NCBI GenBank assembly: GCA_016218485.1
Contig: JACRDY010000059.1
Location: 1 to 64,000, forward strand
DNA: 64,000 nt
Direction of reading: 5' to 3'
From: Candidatus Falkowiibacteriota bacterium
GTDB taxonomy: Bacteria > Patescibacteriota > Patescibacteriia > JACRDY01
Positions 1 through 8,336 of this stretch are shown here, one piece after another. The position numbers were made by a program, and so were the translations under genes. The notes under the pieces were generated by a model, which was not told where the DNA came from, did not search any database, and saw nothing but the letters and a program-made list of their open reading frames with translations. Position 1 is the first letter of the stretch, and each line of letters begins with the position of its first letter.

Positions 1-139
1 CTAAAGAACATTTTTGTTTTTGCATATTCAATTGTATTTTTGTTTTTACCTTGTATGCTATTATTATCTCATAAAATCCATCGTTTAAAAAACTAATCGG
101 CTTTTTGCCTATTTTGAGGCAAAGGCGTAAGTCCTAATT

Positions 140-2590
140 ATGTTAGTTTCATTGAATTGGTTAAAAAAATTCGTTGACGTGCCCAAAGGGTTTTCCAGCC
201 AAGACCTGGCTTTGAAATTGACTTCGGCCACGGTGGAGGTGGAAGGGATCACGGAACAGGGTGAATTGCTCCGGGACGTTGTTGTCGGTAAAATTGTGGC
301 GATCACCGAGCACCCCAACGCTGACAAGCTGAAACTGGTGAGCGTGGACGCCGGCCGGGATCAGTATACCGTGGTCTGTGGCGGCACCAATCTGCGCGAT
401 AGCATGCTGGTGGCCATGGCCAAAGTCGGCGCGCGCGTGCACTGGCACGGTGAGGCGGCATTGACTGAATTGAAACCCGTCAAAATTCGCGGGCAAGAGA
501 GTCATGGCATGATTTGCACTAGTGAAGAATTGAGCCTGCGGCATTTATTTGCCCAGAGCTCGGAGACGGAGATTCTTGATTTGACTGAATTGAAGTTACC
601 GGTTGGCACGTCGCTGGCTGAAGCGCTGGAGCTTGATGACACGGTGATTGAAATTGACAACAAGTCCATGACACACCGGCCGGATTTGTGGGGCGTGTAT
701 GGTCTGGCGCGCGAGCTGGCGGCGGTCCTCAACGTTCCGCTCCTTGACTACGCGGTGCCGGAGCTGAAGGGCGGCCGAGGCAAAAAATTAAAAGTGGAGA
801 TCAAAGACAAAGCCAAGTGCCGCCGCTATATCGGCGTGGTGATTGATGGGGTCAGGGTGGAACCCTCGCCGCGCGCTCTGCGCCAGGTATTGGAGAACAG
901 CGGCGTGCGCTCGATTAACAATATCGTTGACGTGACGAACTTCGTCATGCTGGAGTTGGGCAATCCGCTGCACGCCTTTGACTGGCGGCAGATTGAGCTC
1001 GGCGCGATTGTCGTTGATACCGCCAAAAAAGGTGAGAAATTTACCACCCTGGACGGGGTGGAGCGAGCGTTGAATGAGGAAATGCTCCTGATTAAGGATG
1101 GGAAAAAATCGGTGGCCCTGGCCGGCGTGATGGGCGGGGAGAACAGTGAAATCCAGGCTGACACCACGACGATTCTCCTCGAGTCGGCGAATTTTGAGGC
1201 GACGAATATTCGGAAAACGTCAATGAAGCTGGGACTGCGGACTGAAGGCTCGGCTCGCTGGGAAAAGGGAATTAGTCCGCTCCAGGCCGAGCTGGCCGCG
1301 CGTAAAGCCGTAGCCATGATTTTGGAATTGTGCCCCGGCGCGAAAGTCGCGAGCAAAGTGGTAGACGAGAATTTTTATAAATTTATTGCTCCAGAAATTG
1401 AGCTGAATTTGGACTGGCTGGATCACCGCGTCGGTGTTCCATTAGAGAAAAAAGGAGTCGTTGATATCCTCGAGCGTTTGGGTTTCGCCGTCAAAGATAA
1501 AAAAGATACGTTGCTGGTGAGCGTGCCGTACTGGCGGGCGACCGGCGACGTTAGTCTGCCAGAGGATATTGTCGAAGAGGTGGCGCGGATGTATGGGTAT
1601 GACCGCATCAAGCCGTCCATGCCGATGGTGGAGCTGTGCGCGCCGTCGGTGAACCTGGAGCGGCAGCTGGAGCGGCGAGTCAAGAATATTCTGGTCGGGT
1701 ATGGTTTGACTGAAGCTTCCAACTACTCACTGGTTGACCCGGTATTTTTGGAGACTCTGCTCGGTCCAACGTTTAAGCCGGAGCTGATTATTCGCCTGAA
1801 GAATTATTTATCCGTTGAGCAGAGCGTGCTGCGTCCGGCGCTTAGCCCCGGGCTGTTGCGTAACGTCGCGGATAATTCACGGTTTTATGCGGCCGTGCGC
1901 CTGTTTGAAATCGGCCGGGCGTTTATTAACCGGTCTGATCCGGCCGGCTACTCGCGCCGGAGCGGCAGTGATGACCGGCTGCCGTGGCAGCACCGGCTCC
2001 TCGGTGGTGTCGTCCTGGACCCGGCTGATGATCAGCCGTTCTCTACTGTGAAAGGTTTGGTCAGCAGCCTCCTGGACGCGCTGGGGTATGATTACTATTT
2101 TGATACTCTGGATAACGTCCCCGGTTTTATGGAAGCCGCGCGGACAGTAAAAGTGGTGGTGGCAGGTTCGGCGATTGGTCAGCTGGGAGAAGTGAACGCT
2201 TCCACGGCGTCAATGCTGGGGATTCACCAAGCCGCGGCGCTGTTTGAATTAGATTTCACGCTCCTCGCGGCCTTGCCGCGTCAGGAGTCAGTGTATGCGG
2301 GTGTATCCAAGTATCCGTCGGTTTTCCGCGATGTGGCGATTGTCCTGGATCAACAGTACCCTTGGGAAGACATTAAAAAAGAGGTTAAAAAGGCCGGTGG
2401 AACGCTCTTAACGTCCGTTGATTTGTTTGATGTCTATGAGGGTGGTAAAATAGAAGCGGGTCAGCGGAGCCTGGCTTTTCACCTCAAGTACTGGTCAAGC
2501 GAGCGGACGCTTGAGTCAGCGGAAGTAGACGCGCTGCAGCAAAAAGTTACCGCCGCATTACAGAAAAAGTTTGCCGCGGAAGTAAGATAG
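140..2590 (+). CDS. pheT: Phenylalanine--tRNA ligase beta subunit
   Basis: Charges tRNA-Phe as part of the (alpha-beta)2 PheRS in the cytoplasm. At 816 aa it has the usual full length. Seen in order: an EMAP/OB-type tRNA-binding domain (about residues 40-150, with VGKIVAITEHPNADKLKL), the B3/B4 editing region, the B5 region, a catalytic-like core, and a C-terminal anticodon-binding FDX-ACB domain (about 720-816, starting near YAGVSKYPSVFRDVAI). The alpha subunit is not in the window and may lie just to the left. The ATG at 140 is the first in frame and has no clear Shine-Dalgarno. A 7-bp hairpin (TTTGCCT/AGGCAAA, 104-123) sits just upstream. The first 139 bases otherwise show no supportable gene. 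The family assignment is secure. Confidence 0.97.
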   Translation: MLVSLNWLKKFVDVPKGFSSQDLALKLTSATVEVEGITEQGELLRDVVVGKIVAITEHPNADKLKLVSVDAGRDQYTVVCGGTNLRDSMLVAMAKVGARVHWHGEAALTELKPVKIRGQESHGMICTSEELSLRHLFAQSSETEILDLTELKLPVGTSLAEALELDDTVIEIDNKSMTHRPDLWGVYGLARELAAVLNVPLLDYAVPELKGGRGKKLKVEIKDKAKCRRYIGVVIDGVRVEPSPRALRQVLENSGVRSINNIVDVTNFVMLELGNPLHAFDWRQIELGAIVVDTAKKGEKFTTLDGVERALNEEMLLIKDGKKSVALAGVMGGENSEIQADTTTILLESANFEATNIRKTSMKLGLRTEGSARWEKGISPLQAELAARKAVAMILELCPGAKVASKVVDENFYKFIAPEIELNLDWLDHRVGVPLEKKGVVDILERLGFAVKDKKDTLLVSVPYWRATGDVSLPEDIVEEVARMYGYDRIKPSMPMVELCAPSVNLERQLERRVKNILVGYGLTEASNYSLVDPVFLETLLGPTFKPELIIRLKNYLSVEQSVLRPALSPGLLRNVADNSRFYAAVRLFEIGRAFINRSDPAGYSRRSGSDDRLPWQHRLLGGVVLDPADDQPFSTVKGLVSSLLDALGYDYYFDTLDNVPGFMEAARTVKVVVAGSAIGQLGEVNASTASMLGIHQAAALFELDFTLLAALPRQESVYAGVSKYPSVFRDVAIVLDQQYPWEDIKKEVKKAGGTLLTSVDLFDVYEGGKIEAGQRSLAFHLKYWSSERTLESAEVDALQQKVTAALQKKFAAEVR

Positions 2591-2657
2591 TTGATAGTTG
2601 AGAGATAGCTCTCAACTCCCAGCTCCCAGCTCCCAAATAACAAATATCAAATAATGT

Positions 2658-2960
2658 ATGCTTGAGACCTCCAAAGACCTGCTCTACGTCGTGATCGCCT
2701 TTTGCGTGCTGTGGCTGACGGTATTTTTTTGCTGGATGCTCTATTACGTGGCTATGCTCCTCAAGCAAGCCTATGATCTGACCCGTTCCATCAAGGAGAA
2801 ATTGGAAAAAGTGGACGCGCTGATTGACTTTGCCAAAAATAAAATTGAAAAGACGTCTTCGCACCTCGGACTCGTCGCGGCGGGGGTCGGGCAGCTGGTC
2901 AAATTTTTGATTAACCGGCGGGCCGAAGGTGTCGCCGCTAAAACCAAAAAGAAAAAGTAG
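2658..2960 (+). CDS. Small membrane protein with coiled-coil tail
   Basis: Not recognised as a named family. The 100-aa product has one hydrophobic segment at about residues 8-36 (rich in V, L, F, W, Y). An amphipathic, Lys/Glu-rich helix follows (about 40-70), and the tail is very basic, ending in KTKKKK. This looks like a single-pass inner-membrane protein with a cytoplasmic coil, resembling DUF948-type proteins in layout only. It lies between pheT and dnaE on the same strand. The upstream ATG at 2654 hits a stop at once, so the start is ATG 2658. Confidence 0.7.
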   Translation: MLETSKDLLYVVIAFCVLWLTVFFCWMLYYVAMLLKQAYDLTRSIKEKLEKVDALIDFAKNKIEKTSSHLGLVAAGVGQLVKFLINRRAEGVAAKTKKKK

Positions 2961-2984
2961 CTTTTACCAAGGTACCTCAATATA

Positions 2985-3066
2985 CGAGATTTAAGAATTA
3001 GGATTTAAGATTTAAGAGGGAATGAGGGATTCTTAAATCTTGAATCTTAAATCTTGAATCTTTTTT
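2985..3066. repeat. Short-period inverted repeat before dnaE
   Basis: A-rich units of the type ATTTAAGA on the left arm are answered by TCTTAAATC units on the right arm, so the region can fold into one hairpin. It ends directly at the dnaE ATG. It is one of many such elements in the window (see findings). Confidence 0.75.
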
Positions 3067-6000
3067 ATGAATTTCGTCCACCTCCACACCCACTCGCACT
3101 ATAGCCTCCTGGACGGTCTATCCAAAGTGGATCAGCTGGTCAGAGCAGCCAAAGAGTATGGCATGCCGGCTTTGGCGCTGACGGACCACGGGGTGATGTA
3201 CGGCGCGATTGAATTTTACCAAAAGTGCCAGGCGGCGGGGATTAAGCCGATTATCGGCTGTGAGGTCTACCTGGCGCCCAACGGTCGGCTCAATAAACGC
3301 TCTAAAGTTGACGACGTGCGTTACCATTTAATTTTGCTGGCCAAAAATAACACCGGCTACAAAAATTTGATTAAGCTGACCTCTATCGCGCACCTGGAAG
3401 GTTTTTACTACAAACCGCGCATTGATTGGGAAGTACTGGAGCAGTACCACGAGGGGCTGATCGCCTGTTCGGCCTGCTTGAACGGCGAGATCCCCCGGGC
3501 CATTCTCTCGGGCGACAAAAAGAAAATAGAGGAAACAATTGAGCGGTACCACCGTCTGTTTGGCGATGATTTTTATCTGGAACTCCAAGACCACCCGCAT
3601 TTGCCGGAGCAGCAGATGGTTAATCGCTCGCTCCTGGAATGGTCAAAAAAGTTAAATGTGCCGTTAACGGCTTCCAACGATGTGCACTATCTCCGCCGAG
3701 AAGACGCGGAAGCGCACGACGTGCTCCTGTGCCTCCAGACCAAGCACAAGAAGGATGATCCGGACCGGATGAATATGCTGGAGATTAACGCCTCGTTTCG
3801 CTCACCGGAAGAAATGCGGCAAATTTTTGCCGATTACCCGGAGGCGCTGGAGAATACTGTCAAGATTGCCAAGCAGTGCAACGTGGAGATTGAGCTGGGC
3901 AAGATTAAGCTGCCCCATTTTATAGTACCCCAAGGCCAAACTGCTGATGAATATTTGGAGGCGCTGGTGCGACAGGGCATTCCGCGCCGGTACGGGCAGA
4001 CTCCGCCGGCTGGTCTGACCGAGCGACTGGAGTATGAGCTCGGGGTGATCAAGAAAACCGGTTTTGCTTCATACTTTTTGATCGTGGCTGATTTTGTCAA
4101 TTGGGCGAAAGATAACGGCATCGTGGTCGGACCGGGCCGCGGTTCGGCCGCCGGCTCCATCATTGCCTATTTGACCAACATTACCAATATTGATCCGATG
4201 AAGTATGATCTGCTGTTTGAACGTTTCCTCAACCCCGAACGTATCACCATGCCCGATATTGACTTGGATTTCGCCGATACCCGCCGCGATGAGGTCATTC
4301 GCTATGTGGAAGACAAGTACGGCAAGGATCATGTGGCGCAGATTGTCACCTTTGGCACCATGGCGGCGCGGGTGGCGGTGCGCGATGTCGGGCGGGTGCT
4401 CAATTTGCCCTACGCCTACTGTGACAAAATCGCCAAATTAATTCCTATCTTTACTACCTTAGATCAAGCGCTCAAAAAAGAGCCGGAACTGCGCGAGATG
4501 TATGAGCAGGATCCGGACGCCAAGCGTCTGATTGACACGGCCAAAAAACTTGAAGGCGTTTGTCGGCATACCTCCACGCATGCTTGCGGCGTCTTGATTA
4601 CCCCCGAGCCGCTGACCGAGTATGTACCAATCCAGTATGCTGCTTCGGGAGATGAAACTATTATCTCCCAATACTCGCTCCACCCCATTGAAGACCTGGG
4701 CCTCCTGAAAATGGATTTTCTCGGTTTGAAAAATTTGACCATTCTGGAGCAGACTATTGAAATTATTGAAAAAATTCATGGCGTCAAGGTGGATCTCGAT
4801 CACCTGCCGCTGGAAGACAAAAAAACTTTTCGGCTGCTGCGGCGCGCCGAGACCACCGGCGTTTTCCAGCTGGAATCAAGCGGTATGAAGCGCTACTTGA
4901 AACAGCTCAAACCGACTGAGCTGGAAGACATCATCGCCATGGTTTCGCTCTACCGACCCGGCCCGATCGAGCTGATTCCCGATTTCATTGACCGGAAACA
5001 CGGCAAGAAGACCATTGAGTACCTGCACCCCAAGCTGGAGCCGATTCTTAAGAATACCTACGGCGTGGCCGTGTACCAGGAGCAAGTGCTGCGGATAGCG
5101 CGCGATTTGGCGGGGTTTACCCTCGGTGAAGCCGACGTGCTGCGTAAAGCGGTGGGCAAAAAAATTGTCACGCTCTTGAAAGAACAGAAAGAGAAGTTCG
5201 TCAGCGGCTGCGTCAAGAACGGTCTTAGCAAAACGACGGCGGAGAAAATTTTTGACTTTATCGAGCCGTTCGCGCGTTACGGTTTTAACCGAGCGCATGC
5301 CGCCTGCTACGCCCTGATTGCCTACCAGACCGCCTACTTCAAAGCCAACTACCCGGTGGAATTCATGGCTTCGCTCTTGACGTCCGACCAGGATAATATG
5401 GACAGGATCGTTATTGAGGTGGGCGAGTGCGAGCAAATGGGCATCAAAGTGCTGCCGCCGGACGTGAATGAAAGCTTCTCTACGTTTACGGCGGTGGCGG
5501 AGAGCCTGGGGACGGACAGTCCGCGTATTCGCTTTGGTCTCTTGGCTATCAAAAATTTCGGCGAGGGGGTCTCTCGGGCGATTATTCATGAACGGCGTGA
5601 ACGGGGGCCGTACCAGAGTTTTGAGGATTTGTTGATCCGGGTGCGTTCAAAAGACCTGAATAAGAAATCATTGGAGAGTTTGGCCAAGTCCGGCGCGCTG
5701 GACAACCTGATTGAGCGCAACCAGGTGATTCACAACATTGACCGGATTCTCAATTTTGTGAAAGAAATAAATCAACAGCAGGATTCGGCGCAGGTCAGTC
5801 TGTTTTCAGAGTCAGTGGCCGGTCCGCAGTTTAGCCTGCAGCTGGAGAGCGCGCCGGCTGCCGATAAGCAGGAACGGTTGGTTTGGGAAAAAGAGTTTTT
5901 GGGTCTGTATTTGAGCGATCACCCGTATAAAGAGTTTGCCAAAGAACTCCAGGATCATGTCATTGGTTGTCATCAGCTGACCGAGCAGTTTCGCGCTGGC

Positions 6001-6597
6001 ACGGAAGCGGTCCGCATCGCCGGGGTGATTACCCGGATGAAGAAAGTGTTTACCCGCGGTGGCGAGGCCATGCTGTTTGTCCGATTGGAAGACATCAGCG
6101 GCAGCGCCGAATTGATCGTCTTCCCCAAAGTGATGCAGGCGATGGCGCAGCTGTGGCAAGAGGATCGGCTGGTGATCGTGGAAGGCCGTTTGTCCGACAA
6201 AGACGGTGAAGTGAAAGTCGTCGTTCATCGGGCGGCCGTCTTGAGCGCCGAGACGCTGCCGCAGCTGATCGGTGAGTACAGCGGTCCGGTGCGGCTGATG
6301 GGACGTAATGGTTTTGGCCGGGATAATGGCTCATCGGCGCCGCTGCAGCGGTCGGGCAGTCGTGCCTTGGACGGCACGGTGGTGATTAAATTTTCTCAAA
6401 AGCCCGACCAGCAGCTGGCGGAGCGTCTGAAGACTATTTTTTCAACCTACCCCGGCGATTATCGGATATACCTGTTGATTCAAAATCAAGGGCGGTGGCA
6501 GAAGATGCAGACGCCGTTTACCGTGGCCTACAGTCCGGAGATGAAGGAGCGGATTGAAGAATTGGTCGGCTGGGGCAGCGTTCGCCTAGACGGATAA
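3067..6597 (+). CDS. dnaE: DNA polymerase III alpha subunit
   Basis: Replicative polymerase catalytic subunit, 1176 aa, normal for DnaE. The N-terminal PHP domain opens with HLHTHSHYSLLDG. The palm carries the GPGRGSAAGS stretch and catalytic aspartates in MPDIDLDFAD (residues 395-403). The thumb/fingers and helix-hairpin-helix region follow. An OB-fold lies near residues 975-1060 (RIAGVITRMKK...LEDISGSAELIVF), with a short C-terminal tail. There is no proofreading exonuclease domain, so this is DnaE and not PolC. The start abuts an inverted repeat and has no Shine-Dalgarno. Confidence 0.97.
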   Translation: MNFVHLHTHSHYSLLDGLSKVDQLVRAAKEYGMPALALTDHGVMYGAIEFYQKCQAAGIKPIIGCEVYLAPNGRLNKRSKVDDVRYHLILLAKNNTGYKNLIKLTSIAHLEGFYYKPRIDWEVLEQYHEGLIACSACLNGEIPRAILSGDKKKIEETIERYHRLFGDDFYLELQDHPHLPEQQMVNRSLLEWSKKLNVPLTASNDVHYLRREDAEAHDVLLCLQTKHKKDDPDRMNMLEINASFRSPEEMRQIFADYPEALENTVKIAKQCNVEIELGKIKLPHFIVPQGQTADEYLEALVRQGIPRRYGQTPPAGLTERLEYELGVIKKTGFASYFLIVADFVNWAKDNGIVVGPGRGSAAGSIIAYLTNITNIDPMKYDLLFERFLNPERITMPDIDLDFADTRRDEVIRYVEDKYGKDHVAQIVTFGTMAARVAVRDVGRVLNLPYAYCDKIAKLIPIFTTLDQALKKEPELREMYEQDPDAKRLIDTAKKLEGVCRHTSTHACGVLITPEPLTEYVPIQYAASGDETIISQYSLHPIEDLGLLKMDFLGLKNLTILEQTIEIIEKIHGVKVDLDHLPLEDKKTFRLLRRAETTGVFQLESSGMKRYLKQLKPTELEDIIAMVSLYRPGPIELIPDFIDRKHGKKTIEYLHPKLEPILKNTYGVAVYQEQVLRIARDLAGFTLGEADVLRKAVGKKIVTLLKEQKEKFVSGCVKNGLSKTTAEKIFDFIEPFARYGFNRAHAACYALIAYQTAYFKANYPVEFMASLLTSDQDNMDRIVIEVGECEQMGIKVLPPDVNESFSTFTAVAESLGTDSPRIRFGLLAIKNFGEGVSRAIIHERRERGPYQSFEDLLIRVRSKDLNKKSLESLAKSGALDNLIERNQVIHNIDRILNFVKEINQQQDSAQVSLFSESVAGPQFSLQLESAPAADKQERLVWEKEFLGLYLSDHPYKEFAKELQDHVIGCHQLTEQFRAGTEAVRIAGVITRMKKVFTRGGEAMLFVRLEDISGSAELIVFPKVMQAMAQLWQEDRLVIVEGRLSDKDGEVKVVVHRAAVLSAETLPQLIGEYSGPVRLMGRNGFGRDNGSSAPLQRSGSRALDGTVVIKFSQKPDQQLAERLKTIFSTYPGDYRIYLLIQNQGRWQKMQTPFTVAYSPEMKERIEELVGWGSVRLDG

Positions 6598-6637
6598 TGG
6601 AATAGTGTGTATACTAGAGGAGCAAGATAATTTTTCT

Positions 6638-7804
6638 ATGCCTCGGAGGAAAAGTGTTCAGCCAAAAAATCCGAAGAAACCTGACCGGGCGGTGCCGACG
6701 ATCGCGCTGTACCGTAAGGTGGTCATCAGTTTCGTCATACTTACGACCATACTGATTGTTTTAGTATTGTACTTTTCTTTTGTTTCAGCCGACATTACCG
6801 TCATTCCCCAGCCGGAAACACTGACTGCCGACTTTAGCCTGAAGGTGGTAGAGGCGGAAGATGGCCTGGTGCCTGATCAGGTCAATGGCATTTTTTTTGA
6901 TCAGACGGCAGAGAGTAAGAAAGATTTTACCGCTACCGGCAGTCAGACAGTCAGCAGCGATGTGGTGGGGCGGGTGACGATCGTCAACACCTACCGCCGG
7001 CCCCAGCCGTTGGTGGCCACCACCAGGCTGCTGTCAGCGGATAATGTGCTCCTGCATATTACCGACCGGGTAGATGTGCCGGTGGGCGGGACCGTGGACG
7101 TTGATGTCTATGCCGATGATCCGAATCAGCTGAAAGACCGGACCATTCCGGTCGGTACCCGTTTTACCATTCCCGGGCTCTGGCCGCAGCTGCAGGACAA
7201 AATTTACGCCGAGAGCGCCACGCCCCTGCAATTAGGCGATCGGACGGTGACCGTGCTGACGCCAGAGGATATTGATCGGGCGACTCAAGCAGTGATTGAT
7301 CAGCTGGAACTGCAGACGTTTGTCAGTCTTGGTTTGGATGGTAATGTCGCCAAAGCGGTCACGGTGGTTGATCCGCAGATTACCGTCAGCGCCGGCCGGG
7401 GGGACGCGGTCAGCGCTTTTACCGTTAGTGTTAAAGCCACGGTGCGCGGTGTGCTGTTTGATAAAGATAAGCTGCTTCGCCTGGCGGAAGACCGCATGCG
7501 CTCCAGCCTGCCCGCTGACAAGCAGCTGCTGTCCACTGACCCGGCCAGCCTCCAGTATGACATTCAAGACGTGAACGTGAAGGCCAAAACCGCGGTCATT
7601 CGGGTACAGCTGACCGGCGCCTCGATTATAAAGCTGAATAGCGATATTTTTGACAAGGATCGTCTTAAGGGTTTGAGCCGTCAGCAGGTGGAGAGCTACT
7701 TTGCCAGCCAGCCGTCGGTCGGGTCGGTGATAATTAAGTTTTTCCCCTTTTGGATCAAGACCGTACCGCAGCTGCCCGACCATATCAATGTTACCCTGGA
7801 GTAG
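6638..7804 (+). CDS. Membrane-anchored extracytoplasmic protein, unknown
   Basis: Not assigned to a named family. The protein has a short basic N-terminus (MPRRKSVQPKNPKKP), one membrane segment at about residues 28-52 (VVISFVILTTILIVLVLYF), and a long beta-rich outer part. The outer part contains a repeated tail-spike/baseplate-J-like style of alternating V/T/D strands; that resemblance is weak. An in-frame GTG at 6605 would add 11 residues, but ATG 6638 gives the more natural basic-plus-TM start and follows a GAGGAG at 6616-6621, although the spacing is long. It follows dnaE closely and may be co-transcribed. Confidence 0.7.
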   Translation: MPRRKSVQPKNPKKPDRAVPTIALYRKVVISFVILTTILIVLVLYFSFVSADITVIPQPETLTADFSLKVVEAEDGLVPDQVNGIFFDQTAESKKDFTATGSQTVSSDVVGRVTIVNTYRRPQPLVATTRLLSADNVLLHITDRVDVPVGGTVDVDVYADDPNQLKDRTIPVGTRFTIPGLWPQLQDKIYAESATPLQLGDRTVTVLTPEDIDRATQAVIDQLELQTFVSLGLDGNVAKAVTVVDPQITVSAGRGDAVSAFTVSVKATVRGVLFDKDKLLRLAEDRMRSSLPADKQLLSTDPASLQYDIQDVNVKAKTAVIRVQLTGASIIKLNSDIFDKDRLKGLSRQQVESYFASQPSVGSVIIKFFPFWIKTVPQLPDHINVTLE

Positions 7805-7882
7805 GGATAGGGCACTGCCCTGTCCGTGTATAGGCGGGTAAAGGTATATTATATGATGGACAGGGCAGTGCCCTGTCCCTAC
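7802..7882. repeat. Palindromic repeat pair after the dnaE-linked gene
   Basis: Two 24-base arms, 7802-7825 and 7859-7882, are inverted copies with one mismatch. Each arm is itself palindromic around GGGCA(G/C)TGCCC. The left arm begins in the stop codon of the preceding gene and the right arm touches the -35 box of the thrS leader promoter. It may act as a bidirectional terminator or be a mobile palindrome. Confidence 0.7.
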
Positions 7883-7911
7883 TTGACGGGCTGGCTACGT
7901 TGTCATATACT
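7883..7911 (+). promoter_or_regulatory. Sigma70-type promoter of the thrS leader
   Basis: TTGACG at 7883-7888 and TATACT at 7906-7911 are separated by exactly 17 bases. This predicts a transcript start near 7918, just before the T-box leader. Confidence 0.75.
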
Positions 7912-7917
7912 GATGGA

Positions 7918-8121
7918 GTAGAGCAGGCGATTGAAACGTTTACCAGACGTTTTGTCCTCAATAATCAGGACATCCTGAACTGTCAGGGCTAAGCCGTTAT
8001 CCTAAAAAGCGTTCTCCGTTTTGGCGGAGAGAAATTGGGTGGAACCGCGGGGTTAGTACAAGCCTCGTCCCAAGTGTGTTAAATCATGTAATGGTTTAGC
8101 AGGCTGGGGACGGGGTTTTTT
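7918..8121 (+). promoter_or_regulatory. T-box riboswitch controlling thrS
   Basis: The leader senses uncharged tRNA-Thr and allows read-through into thrS. The hallmark T-box sequence GGGTGGAACCGCGG is at 8037-8050. It is preceded by a stem III-like hairpin (TCTCCG/CGGAGA, about 8013-8030). It is followed by a competing rho-independent terminator: CCTCGTCCC at 8063-8071 pairs with GGGACGGGG at 8107-8115, then six T. The 5' part holds three small hairpins: 7934-7952, 7954-7971 and 7974-7987. The first has a loop containing ACC (7942-7944), a threonine codon and the best specifier candidate. That would make stem I very short compared with the classical form. The variable base in TGGAACC is A, which would pair with a U discriminator base in the tRNA. 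The class call is firm; the stem I model is inference. Confidence 0.9.
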
Positions 8122-8336
8122 AGTAAATCTTCAGAATTTACGAGTCCCAAAGGGACGAAGTAAATTATGCTAAGATTTACTAATCCGCCGCAGCGCAGCG
8201 GAGGCGGATATGGTGGAACCAGAATCCCGCAGCGCAGCGGAGGCGGATAAGTAAAATTAATAATTACGAATTACGAATTAAGTCACGACTTTCATTCGTA
8301 ATTCGTAATTGTTAATTCGTAATTACTTAATGTCGT
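8122..8336. repeat. Repeat-filled gap between T-box and thrS
   Basis: This holds an inverted repeat of AGTAAATCTT type (about 8122-8181), two copies of a GC-rich palindromic unit CGCAGCGCAGCGGAGGCGGAT (near 8184-8206 and 8227-8249), and an ATTACGAATT-type inverted repeat (about 8255-8330) that ends next to the thrS start. A second GGTGGAACC lies at 8209-8217 but lacks the CGCGG and terminator context of a T-box. Confidence 0.7.

Noticed and set aside
1..139. Tail of pheS
   Set aside because: A short open frame exists, but the composition is low-complexity and no family motif is visible.
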